From Piper betle (taxonomy: Eukaryota > Streptophyta > Magnoliopsida > Piperales > Piperaceae), in assembly GCA_033002965.1 (NCBI GenBank), contig JAURVB010014988.1, forward strand, positions 1-64,000: 64,000 bases of DNA, in the 5' to 3' direction. A program made the translations under genes and the position numbers. Below the pieces are notes generated by a model. The model was not told the DNA's origin. It was given only the letters and a program-made list of their open reading frames with translations, and ran no database searches. The number at the start of each line of letters is the position of its first letter. Position 1 is the first letter of the stretch. Below are positions 46,477 to 56,611 of the stretch, piece after piece.

Positions 46477-49400
46477 AATCTCTCGATTGGATACTTCAGC
46501 CTAGCCATTAGTTTGTACATGGTAAGCGGTTGCAACCTTCTGTTTCACTCCATAATTAGACAATAAAGCTTCAAATTGCCTATTGCAAAAATGAGACCCT
46601 CCATCACTAATGATTGCCCAAGGTGTACTAAATTTGGTAAAGATATTCTTCTTTAAAAACTTAATTACCACCTTGGCATCATTTGAAGGTAAAGTTACTT
46701 CTTCAACCTATTTTATCAACATAATCAGCACCTAAAAGAATATAAGTGTTAAAGTTTGATGGACAAAAAGGACCCATAAATCTATACCCCATACATCAAT
46801 TAATTCCACTTCAAGAATAGAGTTGAGAGGCATTTCATTTTTCCTTGATAGATTTCCAGCCCTTTGACCGTGATCACATCTCTCAATAAAACTTCTTACC
46901 TCTTTAAATAGTGTAGGCTAAAATAATCCCTATTGGAAAACTTTCATTGTCGTCCTAGTACTTCCAAAGTGCCTGTCATAATCTGTTGAGTGACAATGAT
47001 GAAGTATGGACTTCATTTCTTCTTCTGGTACACATCTTATCATTCCATCAGCACTATGCTTGAAGAGAAGTGGGTCATCCCAAAAATATGACTTAGCCTT
47101 ATGAAGAAATCGTTTCTTTTGTTAAAATTTCAAGTCTGGTGGCATCTTCCCACTCACTAAGTATTTTGGTAAATCAAAAAACCATGGGACAACACCACTT
47201 GCAATTGCCAATATATTTTCATCAGGGAAAATCTCATTCACGAGTGAATCATCCTTAAAATTGTGTGTTTTGCTTAACTAAGAAAGGTGGTCCGCTACAA
47301 CATTCTCACTTCCTTTTCTGTCCTTAATCTCGACATCAAATTCCTGCAATAAAAGAACCCAACGGATTAGCCTAGGTTTGGAATCCTTCTTCGAGAATAG
47401 GTATTTTAGAGCAACATGATGAGTATATACAATAACCTTTGAACTTAGCAAATATGATCTAAAGTTATCAATAGCATGCACTACTGCTAAAATTTTTTTA
47501 GTTGTCCTATAATTGCATTGTGTATCATTCAATGTCTTACTAATGTAATAGATAACATAAAAAAATGTGCCCTTCCTTTGGCCTAATACAACACCTATTG
47601 CATGGTCACTAGCATCACACATTAAATCAAATGGTCGTGACCAATCTAGTGCAATCACAATGGGAGCTGAAATCAATTTTTGTTCAAAGTCTCAAAAGCT
47701 TTCAAACATGCATATCAAAATAAAAAATTGCATCTTTTTTCTATTAAAACACATAAAGGTTTTGAGATCTGAGAAAAATCCTTTATAAACCATCCGTAGA
47801 ATCCTACATGTCTTAGAAAACTTGTAATTTCTTTCACCGATGTAGGAAGTGAGAGCTTCTATATAGCTACAACTTTTGTCTTTTCTACTTCAAGTCCTTG
47901 GCATGAAACTTTATGTCCCAAAACTATTCCTTCATGTACCATAAAATGATATTTTTCCTAATTATGATCAAGATTAGCGTCTTGATAACATTTAAGAACA
48001 CACGATAAAATAGATAAGAAAGCATTAAAAAATCTCTCCAAAAACAGTAAAGTCAACAATAAATACTTATAGGCCATGTTTAATACTATTAGTAAAGATA
48101 TCCATCATGCATCTCTGAAATGTAGTGAGAGCGTTACACAAGCCAAAGGGCATTCGCCGAAAAGCAAAAGTGCCATAAGGACAAGTGAACGTCGTCTTCT
48201 CTTGATCCTCAAGTGCAATGGTAATCTAATTGTTACCTGAATATCCATCAATAAAACAAAAGTAAGCATTCCCAGCTAATCTATCAAGCATTTGATCAAT
48301 AAAAGGAAGAGGAAAGTGATCTTTTCTATAGCCTTGTTGAGCTTCCTATAGTCCATGCACACATGCCACCCTGTGATGGTTCTTGTAGAAATAAGTTCAT
48401 CTATTTCATTCTTTACCACAGTTATACCTCCTTTCTTTGGTACACATTGTACTGGACTTACACAAGTACTATTGGCAATGGGATATATCACTCCGACATC
48501 CAACTACTTAATAATTTCCTTCTGTACCACTTCTTTCATGTTGGAGTTGAGTTGTAGTTTGTGCTCTACAGTTGGACTACATCCATTTACTAAGTTAATC
48601 CTATGCATACAAAAGGATGGATCAATGCCTTTTATGTCACTATAGTCCACGCAATAGTTGACTTGTGATCCTTTAGTATTCTAATCAGCTTCTCTTCCTA
48701 AAACATAGTTAGTTCTGAAGAAATAATGATAGGAAGAGTGTCATTAAGCCCTAAGAAAGTATACTTAAGATGTTTTGGAGATTGTTTTAGCTCCAAAATA
48801 TGTGGTACTTCAACTGATGGCAGCAATTTGTGCAATGGTAGATCTAAGGTTTCCACAACTTTGAATCTCCTAGGTTGTAAATCTAATACTTTAACCATCT
48901 CTTCCACATCAGTATCTTCTTCGCAAAGAGAATTTATGGCCTTATGTAATGAATCACTCAACTGATCCCCTTTGTACATTATTTTATCAAATAGTTCAAT
49001 TCTAGAATAATCATATGTTGCATCCAGGAAATTCAAAGATTTAAAGATGTTATATGTGACATATTCGTTGTTTACCGTAAGTGTAAGTTTTGCAACTGCT
49101 ACGTCTCTCAGTGTTCTCCCAGTGTTGCCAAGAAACCTCTCCCAATGATTAGTGGTATATTGTTATTCCTTCTTTCTATTTTAAGCACCACAAAATCTAT
49201 AGGAAAGATAAACATGTCAACCTTTATTTAAACATCTTCAATGACTCCTTTAGGATGGTCAGCCAACTGGAGTGTGATGTTGGTAAGAGCAATGTCCTGG
49301 ATTCCTAACCTTTTGAAAACAGAAAAAGGCATAAGATTAATGCTAGAACCTAAGTCTCATATTGAACATTTCCTCCAATTGAACATGGAATCACAAATTT

Positions 49401-49500
49401 GCCGAGTCTTTCATCTTAGAAGGTAGTTTTCTTTGGAGGACAGCACTACATTCCTCTGTCATGGCCACAATTTCATTGCCATCTATTCTCCTCTTCTTTG
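46477..49500 (-). pseudogene. protease, RT, RNase H and integrase core of the Athila-like element
   Basis: In - strand order: a protease-like stretch (49150-49500, LGKFVIPCSIGG, then IPLIIGRGFLATLGEH), a linker (48698-49036), RT (47990-48520: YPIANSTCVSPVQCVPKKGG, WHVCMDYRKLNKA, FRRMPFGLCNALTTF), RNase H (47278-47776: [20 protein letters not shown] to ENVVADHLS) and integrase (46477-47270: an HHCC finger, VWGID, PWAIISDGGSHFCNRQFEAL, KVATAYHVQTNG). The RT YxDD box reads IVDFTVF, so the second Asp is lost. There are many stops and indels. A dead copy. Confidence 0.85.
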
Positions 49501-50165
49501 CTAAATATCCTTCAAGTATTTTACATAAATAGGCATCTATTCAAGTCCTTTAGCGAAATGTATGTTAATTTGTAATTTCTTAAATATATCAAGACATTTT
49601 TTAAAGTATTTTTCATCACTTTTTTTCCTCAATCTAGAAATAAATGATACTTTTTCTACCTCTTCTGTATGCATCTCATCTTTCTCTTTCCCTTTGCTTC
49701 CAAGTGAGTTAACCAATGTAATGGGTTCATGTTCGTTGTTTGGCTTTTCATCTTTTTCCTTAACTTCATTGGGCTAAACTAGTTCTTGTAAAGTAATACC
49801 ACTCTATGTTGTAACGGCTTTGCAATTCTCTTGACCATCTTTCCTTAGTTATTCTGGTTGGATGGCAAGTACACCCTTGGGTCGCTCACTTTGTTCCTTG
49901 TTTAATTGCAACACAACTTATTGCATTAACTGTTATTGTTGTTGTTGTTGATTCTGCATAAATTGTGGCATAGTTTGTTGCACAGAATTGAACATTTGGA
50001 TCAAATCCGGTTGTTGTGGCTGAAAAGGAAGCGGAGGGGGTCAAGAATATTGTGTTGGTGGTGGTGGATTATTGAGGCAGTAGCTGATTGTGGAGAATTA
50101 TTCCATGAAAAGTTGGGGTTATTGCGTTCCTATTAAAGTTGCCTACGTAGTTAACTTGATTTGTT

Positions 50166-51033
50166 GCACATTGACCTATAGAATGTCCTTGTCCACACCA
50201 TTCACACCTTGGATCCATAGCCTTAAGTTGTCCCTACATATTAAGATTTTGAACATGATTAGCTAAAGCACTAACCTGAGCAGATAAAGCAATAAGTGCA
50301 TCTAATTCTAAAACTCTGGTAATCCTCCTTGGGTGCCTTTCTTATGTTGCATGGTGGTTGCTAGGAACCATCAATTCTAGCAGTTGAAAAACTTCATGTG
50401 GGTTCTTTGTAAGAAAGGATCCATTGGCCCCTGCATCAACTATGTTCTTTGTTTGCCCCAACAACCCATTATAGAAAGTTTGGAGTTGCATCCATCTTTC
50501 TAAAACCATGGTTGGGACATTTTTTCAACAATTCTTTAAATCTTTTCCATACCTCCAAGAGAGACTCACCGTCAAACTGCAAAAAGATAAAATTTTATTA
50601 CACAATCTAGCAGTTTTAGAAGGAGGAAACATTTTAACAAAAATTTTTCAGACAATTCATCCCAAGTGGTTTATGCATCTAATGATGACAACCACTCTTT
50701 CACATTTCCTATTAACGAGAATGGAAATAAGCGAAGGCGGAGAGTGCCGTCAAAGACACTAGGTTGCTTATACATATCACAAACTGATAGGAAATCGATG
50801 ATAGGCCTATTAGGATCTTTTGAAGGTGATCTACTAAATTGTCCTATTGTTTGCAACATGTTAAATATAACTAGTTTAAACTTGAAGTGGGATGCATCCA
50901 CCGGTGGTGCAATAATACTAGGTGGTAACCCTCTTGCTAGAGGTACAATCCAATCTTGGATTGCCCTATTGTTATCATTGGTTACTGCTACAATCGGTGG
51001 AAGTGGAGGCATTTGTTGTTGTTGTGGGTCCAT
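50166..51033 (-). pseudogene. gag of the Athila-like element
   Basis: It starts MDPQQQQMPPLPPIVAVTND and continues with RPIIDFLSVCDMYKQPSVFD and LRLRLFPFSLIGNVKEWLSS, the conserved Athila/Tat gag core. A CX2CX4HX4C knuckle (RCEWCGQGHSIGQC) lies at about 50166-50210. The middle is frameshifted. Confidence 0.85.
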
Positions 51034-51267
51034 GGCTTCTTCTTCTATACCTTCTTGTGCTCTTTTTCCAGCGGCACACAAGTTTCCCAAAGTCCTTTCA
51101 ATCTTTGGATCACAAGAAAACAAGGGTGACCACACTAATCAATGCATAAACAAATGATAACATGGAAGAAGACAATTATATAGTATTTTTAAAAAATCAA
51201 ACACTAAAATCTAAAATAAAAATAAAAAGACTAAAAATCTAATCCTAAATTAACTAAAAAATTGATC

Positions 51268-51285
51268 TCCCCTGCAATGGCACCA
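51268..51285 (-). other. primer binding site of the Athila-like element (tRNA-Asp-like)
   Basis: The - strand reads TGGTGCCATTGCAGGGGA, close to the TGGCGCC..TGCCGGGGA form used by Athila/Tat elements and attributed to tRNA-Asp. The three changes look like transitions and decay. It lies about 6 bp from the LTR end. Confidence 0.65.
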
Positions 51286-51291
51286 AAAACT

Positions 51292-52487
51292 TGTTTGAAT
51301 AACTTTAGTAACGTGCAAGTATGCACATTCAAAACAAGTAATATAATGATTGATTTCCAAGTATCGTCCCACAGAGAGATAAATTTACTTACGTTATTAT
51401 TAGAAAATAGAACTAAGTGCAAAACAATAATAAAAAGAGATTTTTAGTTTAAGATAAAATTTGTTCTCGAGTCGAATTTGCCTTAATATGAAATTAATTT
51501 TCATCACACCTTACTTTGATCTTCTATTTCTTCATATTGTCAATATAGGATAAGTATATGACTTGGTGGCTCTTCCTCCTTCATGCTTCTATTATTTTCC
51601 CTCAATTTCTACCTCTCGGTGATAATTGATTAATCAACAAAATAATATATTAAGATTTGCCTTACAATCGCGTACGACATTATGTATCTCCCGACCACAA
51701 CGACAAACAAGTCAAAAGACTCATCATATGATGAATTATCAATTGCTAGTCTAATTAATTTCTCCCAAAATCTATTTAAACCTCATGATTTAAGAAATGA
51801 GTGATCAATCTACTCTTACCATTAAAACATGATAATTCAAATAATGCAATTGAATAAAAGAGTAAGAGCATGAAATGAATTCAATTAAACCATGTTAAGT
51901 TCTATTCTTCTCTAGAACGAAATAAAGAACTACTCCATAATAAAAGTAAGGAATATGATGAAAAACAAATGAACTTATATTATGAAAAGTACTAAAAATT
52001 ACAATAAGTAGAACTACTTAATTCACTAAACTCCCAAACCAAGAGTTGAGATATCCCAAACAACAAATAACCACCCATTTATATAAAAGATGATATAGCC
52101 ATTAGATACATGAATTCAAAGAAGGTGCTCACAAATCGATGTAGTCTACTTAATTTTGGTGTCCAATCAAGTTTGCAAGTCCTTGACTTGCTCAACCAAG
52201 CTTTAAGTAAGGCACCCCAAAACCATCAACATCCTTCCTTTTTCTAGCTTTGTGAACTCCTTGTAGTAACCATTGGGTGAAGCCAAGTGCCATTACCTTT
52301 CAATTCCTAAGCTTAATTTGTTTCATCTTTTTCTGCATTGAAATTCTAAAATTAAACATGTCTAATAAAATATTAATTAGCTAAAAAAATATAGTAAACT
52401 ATCACCTAATTAATAATATTTATCACCGGGATGTACAAAATCATATTAAAAACATGGGTAAATATTATGTACTTTAAACACTTAATA
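51292..52487 (-). repeat. 5' LTR of the Athila-like element
   Basis: It begins on the + strand TGTTTGAATAACTTTAGTAACG and aligns with 40553-41759 to its end (CACTTAATA here, TACTTAACA in the other). Confidence 0.85.
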
Positions 52488-52509
52488 ATTTTATGCATGT
52501 ACATGATAA

Positions 52510-53426
52510 CAGTGTTGCAGAAATCGGCCGATTCCGTGCGGAATCGGCCGATTTAAATCGGATCGGCGTCGCGCCGATCCAATTTCAGGGCCGAATCGAG
52601 GCGTCCCGGAATCGGCCGAGTTCGGCCGATTCCGACCGATTTAAATCGGAATCGGAATCGGCCGATTTAGAAATCGGAATCGGTTTTTTAGGAAATTACC
52701 AAAATACCCTAGGTATGATTTTTATTAAATTAAATAAGCATGGGTAAAATGGTAATTTGGATTTTAAAAACCTAAAATCAAACCCGCTCCCCCGACACCG
52801 CCGCCGCTCGTCCGCCCGCCGCCGCCCGGCTTCCGCCTCCGCCGTGCGGCCCCGACTCCGCGCTCGCCGCCGACCGGGCTGCCGACCTCGCCGCCGACCT
52901 CGCAACGTCGCCGCCCACCCGTGGCCGGACCGAATCGGGCACGTACGACTCGCCGCCGACTCCGCCGCCGGCTCCGGGCCGCCGACGGTTCGTCCGGCCG
53001 GGCTGCCGACATCGACCGGGCTGCCGACATCCTCCGACATCGCCGCCCGGACCGGGCCGCCGGTGGCGGCGGGGGGGTAAAAATCGCACGGTGGCATTCT
53101 TGTAATTAAAAGTTGACTCGAGTCTAACTCGAGTCAAAAATAATAATTAATTCGAAATAATTTAAAAAATCTTAAAAAATATTTAAAAATATCAAAAACT
53201 ATAATACACAGAATAATATCAAAATAACATCAATAATTAATTTTAATATATTTATATTATAAATTGTCAAATTATTATATATAACTGATTAAATTAATTT
53301 GGACCGATTCAACTGAACCGATTCCTGGCCGATTCAGACCGATTCCGATTCCGATTCCGATTCACTGGAAAACCGATTCCGATTCGGAAAACCGATTCCG
53401 ATTCCGATTCGATTTATGCAACCATG
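52510..53426. mobile_element. non-autonomous hAT-like element, 917 bp, with 8-bp TSD
   Basis: A perfect 8-bp duplication CATGATAA flanks it (52502-52509 and 53427-53434). The ends form a short imperfect inverted repeat: CAGTGTTGCA on the left, and CATGGTTGCA for the right end read inward. Both ends carry many ATCGG/CCGATT subterminal repeats, as hAT elements often do. The related locus at 38317-38345 has the flanking sequence with a single ATGATAA and no insertion, which supports the boundaries. The core is GC-rich (52780-53090) and is followed by sequence resembling the 46040-46180 segment of the TGTAACACCC LTR. No transposase is encoded. Confidence 0.85.
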
Positions 53427-54199
53427 CATGATAATAAATCAATTAAATCGACGATGATATGTTAAACTAGGACTAAGTATGCCGTAAACAAGTTTTACAA
53501 GTAATTCCTTTGATTTACCAATGATCTAGGATGATTAATTAGGATATAGAATGTTTGGCAATAGTTTACTCTCAATAAGTATGTTTTTCTCAAAATAAAT
53601 ATATTGAAAAGGTAGGCTAAATCAAGTTAGATTAAAAACCATGATTTGATGTCTTGAGAATGCTAAAAATCATGTTTTGTGTGATAAAATTGGATAAAAA
53701 ATGAAGAAGATAATTGAAATCAAAGTTGAATCCTAGTCACAGTGTTGCAGCATCGCACTGCTGTGTATAGCATGTTGAGGATATACAAGCCTCAGCGCCA
53801 CAACACCTAATGACGGGGCTGCCAACACTATGGCACTTACTACGTGAGTTCACCTGTCCTCAATGCACTACTCTCAATCTCAATGTGTTGGATGCTGCGA
53901 CCCTCGCTTAAAATAAAGTGCATACTGTGCTCAACGCCACAACGTTCTAGTCTAGAACTGCGGCGCTCGCACCCTCAACCCAAATTCTTGTTCTTTATCA
54001 TATTTATGCTTCATATTTATTATTTATATGAATAATTAAACATTGTGTGATGTTGGTATGATGTTCTATGATTTTTAATAGTGTTAGCATATTGTATGAC
54101 ATCATCATCTTGTTCATGTGATGGCATAACATGTAAACAAGTAAGTTAGTCTAGGTTGTGACATAGAGTTATGTTATTGCTTTGACTAGGACTATTACA
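53427..54199 (+). repeat. LTR-like relic upstream of a Ty3 gag
   Basis: It first resembles 38320-38530, then from about 53630 resembles 31750-32450, and ends ...ACTATTACA just before a primer-like site. The start of the LTR is not clear. Confidence 0.55.
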
Positions 54200-54203
54200 A
54201 AGT

Positions 54204-54215
54204 TAGCATCAGAGC
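54204..54215 (+). other. degenerate primer binding site
   Basis: TAGCATCAGAGC matches the iMet site TGGTATCAGAGC at 10 of 12 positions and lies 4 bp after the LTR-like end ATTACA. Confidence 0.6.
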
Positions 54216-54235
54216 TTGGTTTCTTTTTTGCTGCC

Positions 54236-54698
54236 ATGTTTACCTTACTTATGTCTATCATGGCCCATCAAATCAACAACCAGTATTTGGAGGCTCAAAA
54301 TGAGCGAATTCAAAAACAACTTCAGGATTTGACTGCTTAGTGAATGATTTAGCTTATAATTTTCAAGTTACCCAGGAAGCTGTTCAATAGTTGTTGGCTC
54401 AATGAATTCAAGGAGGAGAGCCAGCTTTGGGTTCTCAACTCCTAGATGAGCCAGAGGTTCTGGAGGAGCCTCAAGAACCTGTGGTTGTAGTTCCACCACC
54501 GCCTGTAGCACAGCCCCAACTAGGGATCTATACTTTGGAGAAATTCATAAAAAGACAATGCTCAGTATGTCAAGGATACCACAGAACCTGATAAGGCTGG
54601 AACATGGAATCTGAACATGCTGAAAATCAGCTCGGCAATCTACTTTGGCTGGACGTCTGTGTGGGACAATCACATGGGCTGAATTCATGGAGGCTTTC
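54236..54698 (+). pseudogene. Ty3 gag fragment, interrupted by an LTR
   Basis: Pieces in different frames: MAHQINNQYLEAQNERIQKQ, DEPEVLEEPQEPVVVVPPPP, LGIYTLEKF and, at the end, TITWAEFMEAF, which is the gag capsid motif also seen in the Tekay-type copies (ISSITWAEF). The sequence breaks off exactly at the TGTAACACCC of the next LTR, so the insertion split this gag. Confidence 0.7.
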
Positions 54699-56611
54699 TG
54701 TAACACCCTAATTCGGCCCCATGAATGGGCTGAATCTTGATGTTACAATTTAGGAAGCTATTTATTAGACAACCATCATACAAACTTTATAGAAGCAGAT
54801 CTTAACCCTCAAAGAGATTAAGACAAATACCTTACGGGATTTTCATATGATGCATGCTGATCATACTATCATAAGAAAAATCTTAAATATAGGGGCTTCT
54901 GAATGAGTACTTTGAGCCACAGAAGAGGCAACACCTCCTATGGTACTAAGAGGGTGACTTTCATATGCAATAATCACTCTGAGTTATACGAAGGCAACAC
55001 CACCAATGTAGTTAAAAGGGTGACTTTATTATTACACTTGTCATGGTACTCAAATGACATTGTAATAGTTGGTTATGTTAGTGCTTAAAATTCCAAAAAG
55101 CATTGCATTACACAATACCCTCATATATTGCACTACTTTAGGAGGAGTACCATTGTAATTCATACTACCTGTACAATACTCTCATGTTCGTGAAAATTAA
55201 AACCTCTTGTACTTATAATTTGCTTAGGTATGGCTTGTATAAGATAGTCTCTGGGTCTTAGCTTTCAAAAACCATTAAGAGATTTCAGCCTTGTAGTTGT
55301 ATCAATTTGTGAAAAGCTCCGCTAAATGACATGGCGTTAGATGGATCCGATAAAATACCACCGGCGCCATCCTACTTCTAAAAATCAATACTTAAAAAGC
55401 CAAACAGAAATGAAGCAAAAGAATCTTACGAACCTGGATGAACAAAACTCGTCTTAAATTAGCAAACTCACCTCGCATATTCTAACAAGAATATGAAACC
55501 GGAAGAAGAATCATATTGCATCGAAACACAAAACGAGGCAAGCCTCCACACATGCATGACTCAAAAAACTTAATGAACATAATTATCTTACTTAGTGAAG
55601 TGTTAAACATCATGAAATAATCCTATTTATGGCTTAGGGTTTCATGCACACTTACTGAAAACTCCAAACTTAGGGTTTTATAGAATGGACTAAATTGGAC
55701 GATTTTTCGGATGGGCCCAACAGTATCCAAATGGCTTAAAATTTGAAGCACTGGGCCCTAACACTATAAGGGCCATGGCACAGCATGGTAAACAAAACCC
55801 ACTAAATTCGGGCTAAGGTGCTAAGAATAATTTTCCTTGGCCGTGCAACAATTTTTCTAAGCCTCATTCATGGGCTTGGAGACTTCTATGGACCTGGATA
55901 AAATGGTAGGGTTAGCCAACAAAGTGACCATTTTCCTAGTAAAAGATTAGGTACAAAGCCTTTTATACCCTGAATAAGTCGGTGAACTTGAATGGACCTA
56001 CTCTCAGCATTTTTAGATGGAAGATGGAAATCATTATATACATACATGAGATCCAAGGAACCTTAACAGCTTATTAGGTGAATGACATGGTAAATAATTC
56101 ACACTAAATGGTCACGATAAAATTAATAAAATTTCTAATTTAAAACAGATAGAGTGTCCCCTCAAAGTGCGATAAGGAGTTACCTTGTCAAACAGTGTGT
56201 ATATAACACAACATTAAAATTATTCTATACACACAACCATTTTTAGTATGCATGACTAACATTCTAAAATTGGGTCTTGACCCATCAGTTCATTCTCATT
56301 CACATTTAAATTTCCTAGGCTGGGTCTTGACCAACTTACTAAACATATTCAACATTTAAACATATGTACTGCAACGAATGTCACATCACAACGACTTGTT
56401 TATCATTTCATTAGCAAAATCTCACTATCACCACATTTCCATCATAACATTATATCATCAATATAAACAAACAAAGCATTCTAACATTACTGTGTGTGTT
56501 TGAAAAAATCATTTTTATATCTTCTACCGAACTCTCTTAAGGGCATTTAATGGGAAGCCACCAGACACAAACCCAATAGCATCTTGAGCTGGCTGGTCTA
56601 CCGATGTGTCT
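54699..56611 (+). mobile_element. partial LTR of the TGTAACACCC family
   Basis: It starts TGTAACACCCTAATTCGGCC inside the gag relic. It shares GGAGTACCATTGTAATTCATAC and an AGAGATTTCAGCCTTGTAGTT phrase with 23640-23825, and the relative spacing fits. It is cut at 56611 by the Tekay-type element; the rest would lie beyond the window or is lost. If its TSD survives it should read CTTTC. Confidence 0.75.

Larger units (their letters stand above)
40553..52487 (-). mobile_element. old Athila-like Ty3/gypsy element, complete in outline, with nested solo LTR
   Basis: Two LTRs of about 1.2 kb (40553-41759 and 51292-52487) flank, in - strand order, a primer site, gag, protease, RT, RNase H, integrase and a long 3' non-coding region. 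Without the 2.85-kb nested solo LTR the element is about 9.1 kb. Protein similarity (gag with DPN-type core, RT with RRMPFGL, RNase H with [10 protein letters not shown] and [12 protein letters not shown]) matches the Athila/Tat branch, which lacks a chromodomain. All domains carry stops and frameshifts, and the RT catalytic motif is lost. I could not find a convincing target duplication (GTTCT and ATTTT flank it). Confidence 0.88.

Noticed and set aside
52696..53137. Several overlapping Arg/Gly/Ala-rich frames in the hAT-like element core
   Set aside because: Composition-driven, on both strands, with no transposase motif.
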